From DASTSN01 sp035549175 (GTDB taxonomy: Bacteria > Bacteroidota > Bacteroidia > Chitinophagales > Chitinophagaceae), in contig DASZRL010000092.1 in the NCBI GenBank assembly GCA_035549175.1, forward strand, positions 62,001 to 126,000: a DNA stretch of 64,000 nucleotides, read 5' to 3'. Position numbers and translations under genes: made by a program. The notes below the pieces were generated by a model. That model saw only the letters and a program-made list of their open reading frames with translations. It was not told the origin of the DNA and searched no databases. Position 1 is the stretch's first letter. The number at the start of each line of letters is the position of its first letter. Positions 24,459-32,086 of this stretch are shown one piece after another.

Positions 24459-25775
24459 TCACAAATTTTCCAGCATGTCAACCACCTTTTCCCGCTTGAG
24501 GATCACGTATCCCAGCCGGTCATTGCTGATGCCGTCGCGCAGCTGGTAGCTGAAAACCAGCTGGTCGTCTTCCACATTCGTTTCGAAATACTTGAAACTG
24601 ATATTGGGGTAGATCCGCAACTCCTCGCCGATCTCATAAAGGTGGGTACTCAGGATAAACAGGGAATTGCGGATCTTGATCAGGCCCCTGATCACCGTGG
24701 TGGAGCATTTCATGGCGTCCTGCACGTTGGTTCCCTTGAAAAGCTCGTCGATCAGCACGAGCCATTTTCGCCCGTCATTTATTTTCTGGATCGTGTTTTT
24801 GATGCGCTGGACTTCGTTGAAGAAAAAGCTTTCCCCCCGGGCGATATTGTCGACCACGTTGATGTTGCTGAGCAGGCCGTCGAACTGCGTGAGCCGCATG
24901 CGGAGGGCCGGGACCCCCATGCCCAGGTGGGCCAGGAACACCGAGGAGCCCACCGCTTTGATCAGCGTACTCTTGCCGGCCATGTTGGCCCCGGTCAGAA
25001 ACAGGAAATTGTGCTGCTGGTTCAGTTCGACCTGGTAGGCGACCGGGTTCGGCAGCAGGATATGGTACAGCCCCTCGGCCTCCACCAGCGGGGCGGACGA
25101 TTCCACGAATTCGGGGAAGACCAGGGCATATTTTTTCATGGCTACGGCCATGGAGAACCAGGCGTCCAGGCGGCTGAATATGTCGATCAGCTCCAGGGTG
25201 TCCGTCTTGTAACGGCCCCGCAGGAAAAAGGCGTAATACAGGTTGGCGGCGGGGGTGAACCGGTCCGAGGGTCGCGTGTCGGCCAGGCGGGCCAGCGGTT
25301 CCTCCTGCAGCAGCTGGTTGATCCGGCCCATGTATAACCGGAAATAGGCGGGCTGGTTCTGTAGGTCAAAGAGACCGGCCAGTTTTTTGATGCCCCGGTA
25401 AAAATCCGCAAAGTGTTTCACCGAGTATTTGATCATGGCATAATCCTCGGTGTGCAGCCATTTGTAGGCCAGGCTGCTGAAGGCATTGGGCTGGGCCGGT
25501 ATCGGGTCAAAGGCATAGTCGAGGAACTTGCCCATCACCATGATCGTCCCGTTGCTGATTTCCTCGGGCCAGTCACCAAGATGTTCCGCCAGGGTCCGTA
25601 TGACCTGCTGGGTGCCCAGGATATTTTCCAGGCGGTCATGGGGCTCGCTGAAGAATTTGCGCAGCCACTCCTTGCCGCCTACGGTTCGCGTGAAATTGAG
25701 TTTGTGAAAGATGGAGAACTCCTCTTCCTCATGGAATATGGAAATGTCGTTGAACGATATCTTGTCTATTTCCAT
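24459..25775 (-). CDS. MutS-family ATPase lacking the mismatch-recognition domain
   Basis: 438 residues starting MEIDKISFNDISIFHEEEEF at 25775; the longer frame to 25844 would run into pyrC. The N-terminal half resembles the MutS core/lever region, and the C-terminal half is the MutS ATPase: Walker A GANMAGKSTLIKAVG, a loop with NINVVDNIARGESFF, Walker B WLVLIDELFKGTN, and FILSTHLYEIGEEL. It lacks the N-terminal mismatch-binding domain of MutS and the C-terminal Smr domain of MutS2, so it belongs to a MutS-related group of unknown role. The stop of pyrC is 10 bp from its start on the same strand, so the two are probably co-transcribed. Confidence 0.85.
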   Translation of the reverse strand: MEIDKISFNDISIFHEEEEFSIFHKLNFTRTVGGKEWLRKFFSEPHDRLENILGTQQVIRTLAEHLGDWPEEISNGTIMVMGKFLDYAFDPIPAQPNAFSSLAYKWLHTEDYAMIKYSVKHFADFYRGIKKLAGLFDLQNQPAYFRLYMGRINQLLQEEPLARLADTRPSDRFTPAANLYYAFFLRGRYKTDTLELIDIFSRLDAWFSMAVAMKKYALVFPEFVESSAPLVEAEGLYHILLPNPVAYQVELNQQHNFLFLTGANMAGKSTLIKAVGSSVFLAHLGMGVPALRMRLTQFDGLLSNINVVDNIARGESFFFNEVQRIKNTIQKINDGRKWLVLIDELFKGTNVQDAMKCSTTVIRGLIKIRNSLFILSTHLYEIGEELRIYPNISFKYFETNVEDDQLVFSYQLRDGISNDRLGYVILKREKVVDMLENL

Positions 25776-25785
25776 GATCGGTGCA

Positions 25786-27129
25786 CTAACGGTTAAATAC
25801 CAGCCGCTGTCCCCATTGGGATTCATCGAAGACCCCGTTTCCATAAACCAGGTGGCCGTTCACGAACGTATGGGTCAGGGTCGCGGGAAACTCAAAGCCT
25901 TCCAGCGGGCTCCAGCCGCATTTGTAACGTATCGTGTCGGGCGTGACCCGGGAGGGCCTATTCAGGTCCACGATCACCAGGTCGGCATGGTAGCCCTCCC
26001 GGATATAGCCCCGGTCTGCCACCCGGAAGCAATCCGCCACGGCATGGCTCATTTTTTCAGCGATCCGCTCCAGGCTGATTCGTCCCTGGCGGTGGTAGTG
26101 CAGCATCAGCAGCAGGGGATGTTGCACCAGGGGCAGCCCGGCGGGGGCCTTTTCGTAGGGGGCCTGCTTTTCCTCCAGGGTATGGGGCGCGTGGTCGGTT
26201 GCAATGATGTCCAGCCGGTTATCCAGCAGGGCCTCCCACAGCGCTTCCCGGTTATGGGGAGCCTTGATGGCCGGGTTGCACTTAATCAGGTTGCCCAGCC
26301 GCGGGTAGTCCTCGCTGGTGAAATGCAGGTGGTGGACGCAAACCTCGGCCGTAATGCGTTTTTGTTCCAGGGGGACCAGGTTGGTAAAGAGCTGCAGTTC
26401 CCGCTGGGTGCTGATATGCAGGATGTGCAGCCGGGTGTCGTACTTCTTGGCGATCTGGATGGCGTAGAGCGAAGAAGCGTAGCAGGATTCCTCATCCCGG
26501 ATGACCGGATGGTCGGCGGCTGTCAGCGGCGCGGGATCCTGGCGCCGGCGCTCCAGGTTGGCGCGGATGATACGCTCATCCTCGCAATGGGTGGCAATGA
26601 GCAATTCGCTTTCCCGGAACAGGGTGTCGAGGGTGCGCGCGTTGTCCACCAGCAGGTTCCCGGTGGAGGAGCCCATAAAGATCTTCACTCCGCAAACCGT
26701 ATTTTTTTTCGCATTGGTGCGCAGGACCTCGTCGGTATTGTCATTGGAGGTTCCCATGAAGAACGAGTAGTTGGCCAGTGAATGGCGGGCTGCCAGGGCA
26801 TACTTGGCCTCCAGCAGGTCCTGGGTGAATGCGGGCGGCTGGGTGTTGGGCATTTCCATGAAACTTGTTACGCCTCCGGCGACGGCTGCGCGGGCCTCCG
26901 TGTAGATGGTTGCCTTATGCGTCAGGCCGGGTTCCCGGAAATGTACCTGGTCGTCTATGACTCCGGGTAACAGGTAACGCCCCTCCCCATCGATCTCGCG
27001 CACATTTCCCGGGGATTGGCTTATCCGTGAGGCTATCTTTTCGATGCGTCCGCCCCGGATCAGCACGTCTGCAGCTACGATCCTTCCTTCGTTGACGATC
27101 TGGATATTTTTTATCAGGTAATTTTGCAT
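25786..27129 (-). CDS. pyrC: Dihydroorotase
   Basis: Cyclises N-carbamoyl-aspartate to dihydroorotate, the third step of pyrimidine synthesis, with a two-zinc site. The start MQNYLIKNIQIVNEGR at 27129 gives 447 residues. Metal and substrate residues visible are H61/H63-region DQVHFREPG (H63, R65), the probable carbamylated lysine K149 in CGVKIFMGSSTGN, ATHCEDE, LHILHIST and TDHAPH. The class-I-like length and motifs mark a true amidohydrolase-type dihydroorotase or a close hydantoinase-like relative. The same frame stays open far beyond the start (to 28785), but that part is antisense to the next gene. Confidence 0.93.
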   Translation of the reverse strand: MQNYLIKNIQIVNEGRIVAADVLIRGGRIEKIASRISQSPGNVREIDGEGRYLLPGVIDDQVHFREPGLTHKATIYTEARAAVAGGVTSFMEMPNTQPPAFTQDLLEAKYALAARHSLANYSFFMGTSNDNTDEVLRTNAKKNTVCGVKIFMGSSTGNLLVDNARTLDTLFRESELLIATHCEDERIIRANLERRRQDPAPLTAADHPVIRDEESCYASSLYAIQIAKKYDTRLHILHISTQRELQLFTNLVPLEQKRITAEVCVHHLHFTSEDYPRLGNLIKCNPAIKAPHNREALWEALLDNRLDIIATDHAPHTLEEKQAPYEKAPAGLPLVQHPLLLMLHYHRQGRISLERIAEKMSHAVADCFRVADRGYIREGYHADLVIVDLNRPSRVTPDTIRYKCGWSPLEGFEFPATLTHTFVNGHLVYGNGVFDESQWGQRLVFNR

Positions 27130-27159
27130 AATTTGTCCGGCAAATAAAGTTGGTAGTGC

Positions 27160-28845
27160 ATGCAATATAAGCAAACCCTGGTAAGACTCCTTTTTCTGCT
27201 GCCTGCCTTCGGCGCGCATGCCCAATCCACCTACCTGGCGCAGGGGGATAAGAGCTACATCCTGCTGGACCGGCTGGAAATCAAGGCGGGCAGGGACAGC
27301 ATCCTGAACTTTTCGTCGCTTCGGCCCTTCAACCGCCGGCAGGTGGTTGCCGGGGCCCAGCACTATGACCGGCAATACCCGGGCACCCTGTCCCCGGTGG
27401 ACGCCTATAACCTGCACAGCCTTTACCTCAATAACCTGGAATACCTGCCGGCTGACCAGCAGGATGCCTACCGCAGCAAAAAACCGGTGCTTGGCGGATT
27501 GTTCAAAACCCCCGCCAACCTCTTCGAGGTTCATGTGAAGGACTTTGACCTGGTTGTCAACCCTGTGCTGCAGTACGTCGTTTCCAAGGAAAAGGATAAT
27601 GACCAGCGGCTCTTTCTCAATACGCGTGGCCTGTCCGTCCGGGGCCGCCTGGCCAACAAGATCGGGTTCTATACCTACCTGGCCGATAACCAGGAACGCG
27701 ATCCGTCCTACGTCCAGCAATGGATCAGCGACCGGACCGCGGTACCGGGCGAAGGTTTTTATAAACCCTTCAAGGCAGCAGGCGGTGTCGATTATTTTGA
27801 TGCCAGGGGGTATTTCACCTTCAACGTGACACGCTATATCGACGTGTCGTTCGGATACGACAGGAATTTCATCGGCAACGGATACCGCAGCCTGCTGCTG
27901 AGTGATTTCGGGAACGGTAACCTGTTCCTGCGGCTCAATACCCGGATCTGGAAGCTTAATTACCAGAACCTGTTTATGGAACTGGCCAATGCCGATCCCC
28001 GCACGGGCGACCGGCTGATCGGAAAAAAATACGCCACCATCCATCACCTGGATATGGGGGTAACGCGGTGGCTGAATATCGGCCTGTTCGAGGCCATCGT
28101 GTTCGGCCGCGTGAACCATTTTGAGTTCGGGTATCTCAACCCGATCATTTTTTACCGGTCTGCCGAACAGCAGAACGGAAGTTATGATAACTCCCTGGCC
28201 GGCCTGGATGTGAAAGCCAACGTAGCCCATCATTTCCAGTTTTACGGGCAGTTGATGCTGGACGAGTTCAAGCTGTCGGAGATCAAGCGCAACCGGGGGT
28301 GGTGGGCCAACAAATGGGGGATCCAGGTCGGGGCCAAGTATATCGATGCCTTCGGCATCCGGAACCTCGACCTGCAGGTCGAACACAACCGGGTGCGCCC
28401 CTTTACCTACTCCCACGGTGATTCGGTCGCCAACTATACGCATTTCAACCAGCCCCTGGCCCATCCCCTCGGCGCCAATTTCCAGGAGTTCATCGCACTG
28501 GCCCGCTACCAGCCCGCTCCCCGGTGGACCATTACGGCCAAGGCCATTGCCTACCAGCAGGGCCGTGATTCCTCGTCGGCCAGCTTTGGCAGCAATATCT
28601 TCCTGCCCAATACGCCGCCGTACCGGACCCAGGATTTCGGGTATGATATCGGTTCGGGCTGGAAGACGGATGTATTCTACAGCTCCCTGCTGCTTTCCTA
28701 CGAAGTGCGTGAAAACCTGTACCTGGAACTGGGCGCCGCTGCCCGGAGACTGGAGACCAAGACCGCGCCGCTGGTGACCCAGCAATCCACGGTAATTTCC
28801 TTTGGCGTCCGCTGGAACATGCAGCGGCGTGACTTTGAATTCTAG
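27160..28845 (+). CDS. Outer membrane beta-barrel, Wzi/RemB-like
   Basis: 561 residues with a signal peptide (1-22, LLFLLPAFGAHAQ). The rest is rich in alternating aromatic strands, with LNTRGLSVRGRLANKIGFYTY, FVRYIDVSFGYDRNFIGNGYRSLLLSDFGN-like text, and a final strand SFGVRWNMQRRDFEF, typical of an 18-strand-type barrel. The overall pattern, especially the FIGNGYRSLLLSD motif, fits the capsule-assembly Wzi family, which in Bacteroidota includes the gliding protein RemB. Surface attachment of polysaccharide or a motility role is therefore likely but unproven. Only 30 bp separate its ATG from the divergent pyrC ATG, so each promoter must reach into the other gene. Confidence 0.8.
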   Translation: MQYKQTLVRLLFLLPAFGAHAQSTYLAQGDKSYILLDRLEIKAGRDSILNFSSLRPFNRRQVVAGAQHYDRQYPGTLSPVDAYNLHSLYLNNLEYLPADQQDAYRSKKPVLGGLFKTPANLFEVHVKDFDLVVNPVLQYVVSKEKDNDQRLFLNTRGLSVRGRLANKIGFYTYLADNQERDPSYVQQWISDRTAVPGEGFYKPFKAAGGVDYFDARGYFTFNVTRYIDVSFGYDRNFIGNGYRSLLLSDFGNGNLFLRLNTRIWKLNYQNLFMELANADPRTGDRLIGKKYATIHHLDMGVTRWLNIGLFEAIVFGRVNHFEFGYLNPIIFYRSAEQQNGSYDNSLAGLDVKANVAHHFQFYGQLMLDEFKLSEIKRNRGWWANKWGIQVGAKYIDAFGIRNLDLQVEHNRVRPFTYSHGDSVANYTHFNQPLAHPLGANFQEFIALARYQPAPRWTITAKAIAYQQGRDSSSASFGSNIFLPNTPPYRTQDFGYDIGSGWKTDVFYSSLLLSYEVRENLYLELGAAARRLETKTAPLVTQQSTVISFGVRWNMQRRDFEF

Positions 28846-28853
28846 CGGGAGAC

Positions 28854-29591
28854 TCAGCCTTCCAGGTGGATGGAGAAGACGATCATGCGTGACTGGATTT
28901 TGTCCAGTACGCTGGAGTATTTGAGGGTCTCGTCCCGGCTGTGCAGGTTGCTCAGGCCATTGCTGAACTTGATCTCGGGGGAAAAAATGAAACTGGGGAA
29001 ATAGAAATTAAAACCGATCCCCGCTTCCACGCCGAAATCATATTTGTTGATCTTGACCAGGTCCTCCGCCTTCTTGGCCCGCGCATTGGATGCCAGGTCA
29101 ATATCGCCCTTTACGCCGCCCAGCATGTAGACCCTGAAATTCCCGATCCGGTCGCTGTTGAATTTGATCTGGACCGGAAAGCTCACCAGGACAGATTCGA
29201 TCAATTTGGTGACATCTGTGCCCAGATCCGGGTCAGGGTATTTGAGCTTATAATACAGTTGCCGTTCGGTAAAAATCAGTTGCGGGTTCAGCCGGGCCTC
29301 GAAGCGGTCACTCAGCCGCTTGGTGGCCGCCAGGCCAAGGGCAAAGCCCCCGGCTTTGACCGGCTCGGCGACCAGTACACTGTCATTCTGGAGGAACCGG
29401 GGATGCATGTCGGTATGGAACCGCGCTGAGTTGATCCCGAGAGTGATCCCGAAATAATAGGGTTTGCTGTCGTGATCGTACTGGTTGAGATCGGTTTGGG
29501 AGTAGGCCGGAGTGCAACAGCTGGCGAGAAGGATGCCCAGGGTCAGGATGGTCAGGGACTTACGGGCTTTCTTCCACTGTATATGCAACAT
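28854..29591 (-). CDS. porT: Type IX secretion system outer membrane protein PorT
   Basis: 245 residues: signal region (LTILTLGILLASCCTPAYS), then an eight-strand-type outer membrane barrel (YYFGITLGINSARFHT, FALGLAATKRLSDRFEARLNPQLIFTERQLYY, VSFPVQIKFNSDRIGNFRVYMLGGVK, DFGVEAGIGFNFYFPSFIFSPEIKFSNGL). PorT is needed for secretion of cargo with C-terminal sorting domains. The strongest support is its place directly after ubiE, a known pairing in Bacteroidota. Its start overlaps the 3' end of ubiE by 40 bp; no later ATG is suitable, so translation may be coupled. Confidence 0.87.
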   Translation of the reverse strand: MLHIQWKKARKSLTILTLGILLASCCTPAYSQTDLNQYDHDSKPYYFGITLGINSARFHTDMHPRFLQNDSVLVAEPVKAGGFALGLAATKRLSDRFEARLNPQLIFTERQLYYKLKYPDPDLGTDVTKLIESVLVSFPVQIKFNSDRIGNFRVYMLGGVKGDIDLASNARAKKAEDLVKINKYDFGVEAGIGFNFYFPSFIFSPEIKFSNGLSNLHSRDETLKYSSVLDKIQSRMIVFSIHLEG

Positions 29592-30313
29592 ATTCCTAAG
29601 CTTAAAGGTTTATAGGAGGTATCCAGGTACCCCACCCGGTTTAATATATCCACGAAATCCCCGCGGTCCGGAAAGGCAAGGGCTGATTTATTCAGGTATT
29701 GATAGGCTTTCTTGTCGCGGGAGAACCAGCCGGCCAGTTCCGGTGCCAGTGCCCCCATGTACAGGTTGTACAGGCCGCGGGCCAGGGCATTGCGGGGTTT
29801 GGAAAACTCCAGGACGACCAGTCTTCCGCCCGGCTTCAGGACACGCAGCATTTCCTGCAGGCCGGCATGCAGGTTTTCAAAGTTCCGCACGCCAAAGGCT
29901 ACCAATACGGCATCAAACGTCCCGGAAGGAAAATTTATTGTTTCGCTGTCGCCTGTTTGCAGGGTTATAACATTTGCAAACCCCTCTTTTTCAACCTTTT
30001 TCCGGCCCAGTTCGAGCATCTGTTCGGAAATGTCGATGCCGGTGATCTGCCTGGTTCCCAGGCGACGGGCGGCCAGGATAGCCATGTCCGCCGTTCCGCT
30101 TGCCACGTCCAGGATCCGGTCATGCGGTTCATGCTTTAGCAGGTCGACGGCCCGGCGCCGCCAGGTCCGGTCAATGCCTGCCGAGAGCAGCCGGTTCAAA
30201 AAATCGTAGCGTCGGGCGATCCGGTTGAACATCTGGGCTACCTGCTCTTTTTTGGCCGTGCCGGCATCGCCGTAGGGCGTGATGGGATCGTGGGGAAGCT
30301 TGGAAAGGGACAT
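29552..30313 (-). CDS. ubiE: Demethylmenaquinone methyltransferase
   Basis: SAM-dependent C-methyltransferase of the last step of menaquinone synthesis (MenG/UbiE). The start MSLSKLPHDP at 30313 gives 253 residues; an ATG 9 bases earlier is possible. Motifs: MFNRIARRYDFLNRLLSAGIDRTWRR, SAM-binding DVASGTADMAI, QTGDSETINFPSGTFDAVLVAFGVRN, PGGRLVVLEFSKP and YQYLNKS. In an organism with menaquinone only, it would act in menaquinone rather than ubiquinone synthesis; this follows from the Bacteroidota assignment. Confidence 0.95.
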   Translation of the reverse strand: MSLSKLPHDPITPYGDAGTAKKEQVAQMFNRIARRYDFLNRLLSAGIDRTWRRRAVDLLKHEPHDRILDVASGTADMAILAARRLGTRQITGIDISEQMLELGRKKVEKEGFANVITLQTGDSETINFPSGTFDAVLVAFGVRNFENLHAGLQEMLRVLKPGGRLVVLEFSKPRNALARGLYNLYMGALAPELAGWFSRDKKAYQYLNKSALAFPDRGDFVDILNRVGYLDTSYKPLSLGICCIYSGRKPVSP

Positions 30314-30462
30314 GGGGCGCAAAATTAGGGTATAATCGGGAAGGGTGACGGGTTCACGGGTTAACGCGGCCGTCCCCGAAAAGTTGGCGGGTGCTGAAAA
30401 ATCGGTCCCGGACCCGGGCGGGAAGGTCAGAATTGCCGGGCATCCGTTATTTTCGCCCGTAC

Positions 30463-31095
30463 ATGGACATTACAGCAGCCAGCTACCTGATCAGCAGTGC
30501 CGAAGTGGGCGGATGCCCCCGGCCTGACCGGCCGGAATACGCGTTTATCGGCCGCAGCAATGTGGGCAAGTCCAGCCTTATCAACCTGCTTAGCGGGCGG
30601 AGCAGCCTGGCCAAGACCTCTTCCACGCCGGGCAAGACCCGCCTGATCAATCATTTTGATATCCGTTCGGATGATCAGAAGCGATGGTACCTGGTGGACC
30701 TGCCGGGTTACGGGTATGCCCGGGTGGGTCGTCAGCAGCGCAAGGGATGGAGCCGGATGATCGAAGAGTACCTGCGCAAGCGCCCTAACCTGGTGAACCT
30801 CTTCGTGCTGATCGACAGCCGGCATGAACCGCAGCCCATTGACCTGGATTTTGTCAACCAGCTGGGGGCCTGGCAAATTCCCTTTTGCCTGGTGTTTACC
30901 AAGGCCGATAAAAACAAGCCCGGGCGCACCCAGCGCCAGGTCGAGGCCTTCCTGGATGCACTCCGGGAACAATGGGATGTGTTGCCTGCCTATTTTGTCA
31001 CCTCCACGGTAAGCAGGCTGGGGCGAAAGGAGCTGCTGGATTATATCGGCCGGCTCAATGCGGGCCTTTCCGGTTCGTCCGGTCCGCGGAGCTGA
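30463..31095 (+). CDS. engB: Ribosome biogenesis GTPase EngB/YsxC
   Basis: Essential small GTPase for 50S subunit assembly. The start MDITAASYLISSAEVGGCP at 30463 gives 210 residues; the frame open to 30391 adds an Arg-rich leader unlike the family. GTPase motifs: G1 GRSNVGKSS, G2 region with STPGKT, G3 DLPGYGYA, G4 TKADK and G5-like VTSTVSRLGRKEL. TATTTTCG about 15 bp upstream is a weak -7 candidate. Confidence 0.95.
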   Translation: MDITAASYLISSAEVGGCPRPDRPEYAFIGRSNVGKSSLINLLSGRSSLAKTSSTPGKTRLINHFDIRSDDQKRWYLVDLPGYGYARVGRQQRKGWSRMIEEYLRKRPNLVNLFVLIDSRHEPQPIDLDFVNQLGAWQIPFCLVFTKADKNKPGRTQRQVEAFLDALREQWDVLPAYFVTSTVSRLGRKELLDYIGRLNAGLSGSSGPRS

Positions 31096-31147
31096 GATTG
31101 GTTATTCAGAAATTTACCCTTTATTTTGTGGGAATTATACGATTCGC

Positions 31148-31360
31148 ATGAACCGGATCAAGCAGGTTTGCAAGGAAGAACATCTCGTCGTCGTTTTATT
31201 CGTCGCGGTACTGGTTACCTTTTCCTTTGCCAAACGGGACAGCAAGGACCTGGATAAATTATACCTGGGAACCAAGCAAATCCAGCCCAGCGCCTCCACG
31301 CTGCCGGCTGCCCCGGCGACCGGCCCGGACGAACCGTCTTCCCGTTTAAAACTGAATTAG
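31148..31360 (+). CDS. Small membrane protein of unknown function
   Basis: 70 residues from ATG 31148 (MNRIKQVCKEEHL). One hydrophobic segment at about residues 13-28 (LVVVLFVAVLVTFSFA) is followed by a Lys/Asp stretch and a Ser/Pro/Ala-rich tail. It could be a single-pass membrane protein or a protein with an uncleaved signal. It is 52 bp after engB on the same strand and may be co-transcribed with it. No homologue is recognised. Confidence 0.5.
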   Translation: MNRIKQVCKEEHLVVVLFVAVLVTFSFAKRDSKDLDKLYLGTKQIQPSASTLPAAPATGPDEPSSRLKLN

Positions 31361-31526
31361 CCAGGTTTCAGCCTGCGCCGGACTTTCCGTCAGCTGCCAG
31401 CCCGGTTCCGGGGTATGCATGCAGCGCAATTTTACACTATATACTGTTTGAGAAGGGGGGTAGTTTCCCCGATCCGCAGCCAAGGGCTCCGGATAAAAGT
31501 GGAAGGAGGTTACGGCGGGTGCCGTC

Positions 31527-32000
31527 TCAGTTGACGATCTTGTTGGCGCAGCTGCTGCTGGCAAAGGCTTCCGGCTTGGCCTTGAAGGCAAAGCCCATAC
31601 CCAGGATGTAGCCCATGGCTTCCTTCAGCGCGTCATTGCTCTTGAAATGCGGATTGGTATTAATGTCCGCATGCACTTCCATATCCACCTGGTAGCGCGT
31701 GAACAGGTTGCAGAGGTCATAGGCAATTTCAATGCTCTTGGCTACCTCCAGCAGCATTCTTTCCTTGATGGTGAACTGCTGGCGGGTCTTTTCATTGTGG
31801 ATAAACATGAATCCGCCATGACCTTCCCGTAAAAAGACGATCACCGTGGCAAATTCCGTTTCCTTGCCCTTGACCTGGGAATCCGTTCCGATGCAAACTT
31901 TCAGCCGGAAGCCTTTCTCCGTCTCCCGGCGGATGGCATTTTCGACCGCGTGGTAGATGGGACCTTCCAGGGGTTCACCATTAAACTTTCTCCATCGCAT
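31527..32000 (-). CDS. YkuK-like RNase H-fold protein (DUF458)
   Basis: 157 residues from MRWRKFNGEPLEGPIYHAV at 32000; the frame continues upstream but through a hairpin, so this start is preferred. Family features: VCIGTDSQVKG (an Asp-containing strand like that of RNase H), EFATVIVFLREGHGG, VHADINTNPHFKSNDALKEAMGYILGMGF and a final AFASSSCANKIVN. YkuK proteins have a predicted RNase H-like fold; no reaction is proven. Six T residues of a terminator-like hairpin lie right before its ATG. Confidence 0.85.
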   Translation of the reverse strand: MRWRKFNGEPLEGPIYHAVENAIRRETEKGFRLKVCIGTDSQVKGKETEFATVIVFLREGHGGFMFIHNEKTRQQFTIKERMLLEVAKSIEIAYDLCNLFTRYQVDMEVHADINTNPHFKSNDALKEAMGYILGMGFAFKAKPEAFASSSCANKIVN

Positions 32001-32035
32001 AAAAAAGGGGTTTTCCCAAGTTATCGAAAAACCCC
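32001..32035 (-). terminator. Intrinsic terminator touching the ykuK start codon
   Basis: On the minus strand GGGGTTTT pairs with AAAACCCC, the loop being about 13 bases, followed by six T (32006-32001) and then directly the ATG at 32000. It lies 51 bp after the metalloprotease stop, so it probably ends that unit. Its contact with the ykuK start means it could also act as an attenuator of ykuK. Confidence 0.65.
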
Positions 32036-32086
32036 CACATGACAAAGCGCGGATGGTGATGATAGGATGCGTTGCCGGTCCGCTGC

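Noticed and set aside
25786..28785. A 999-residue open frame on the minus strand that would make one giant dihydroorotase
   Set aside because: Only the last 447 codons match dihydroorotase from a good ATG at 27129. The rest is exactly antisense to the Wzi/RemB-like gene and has no domain.
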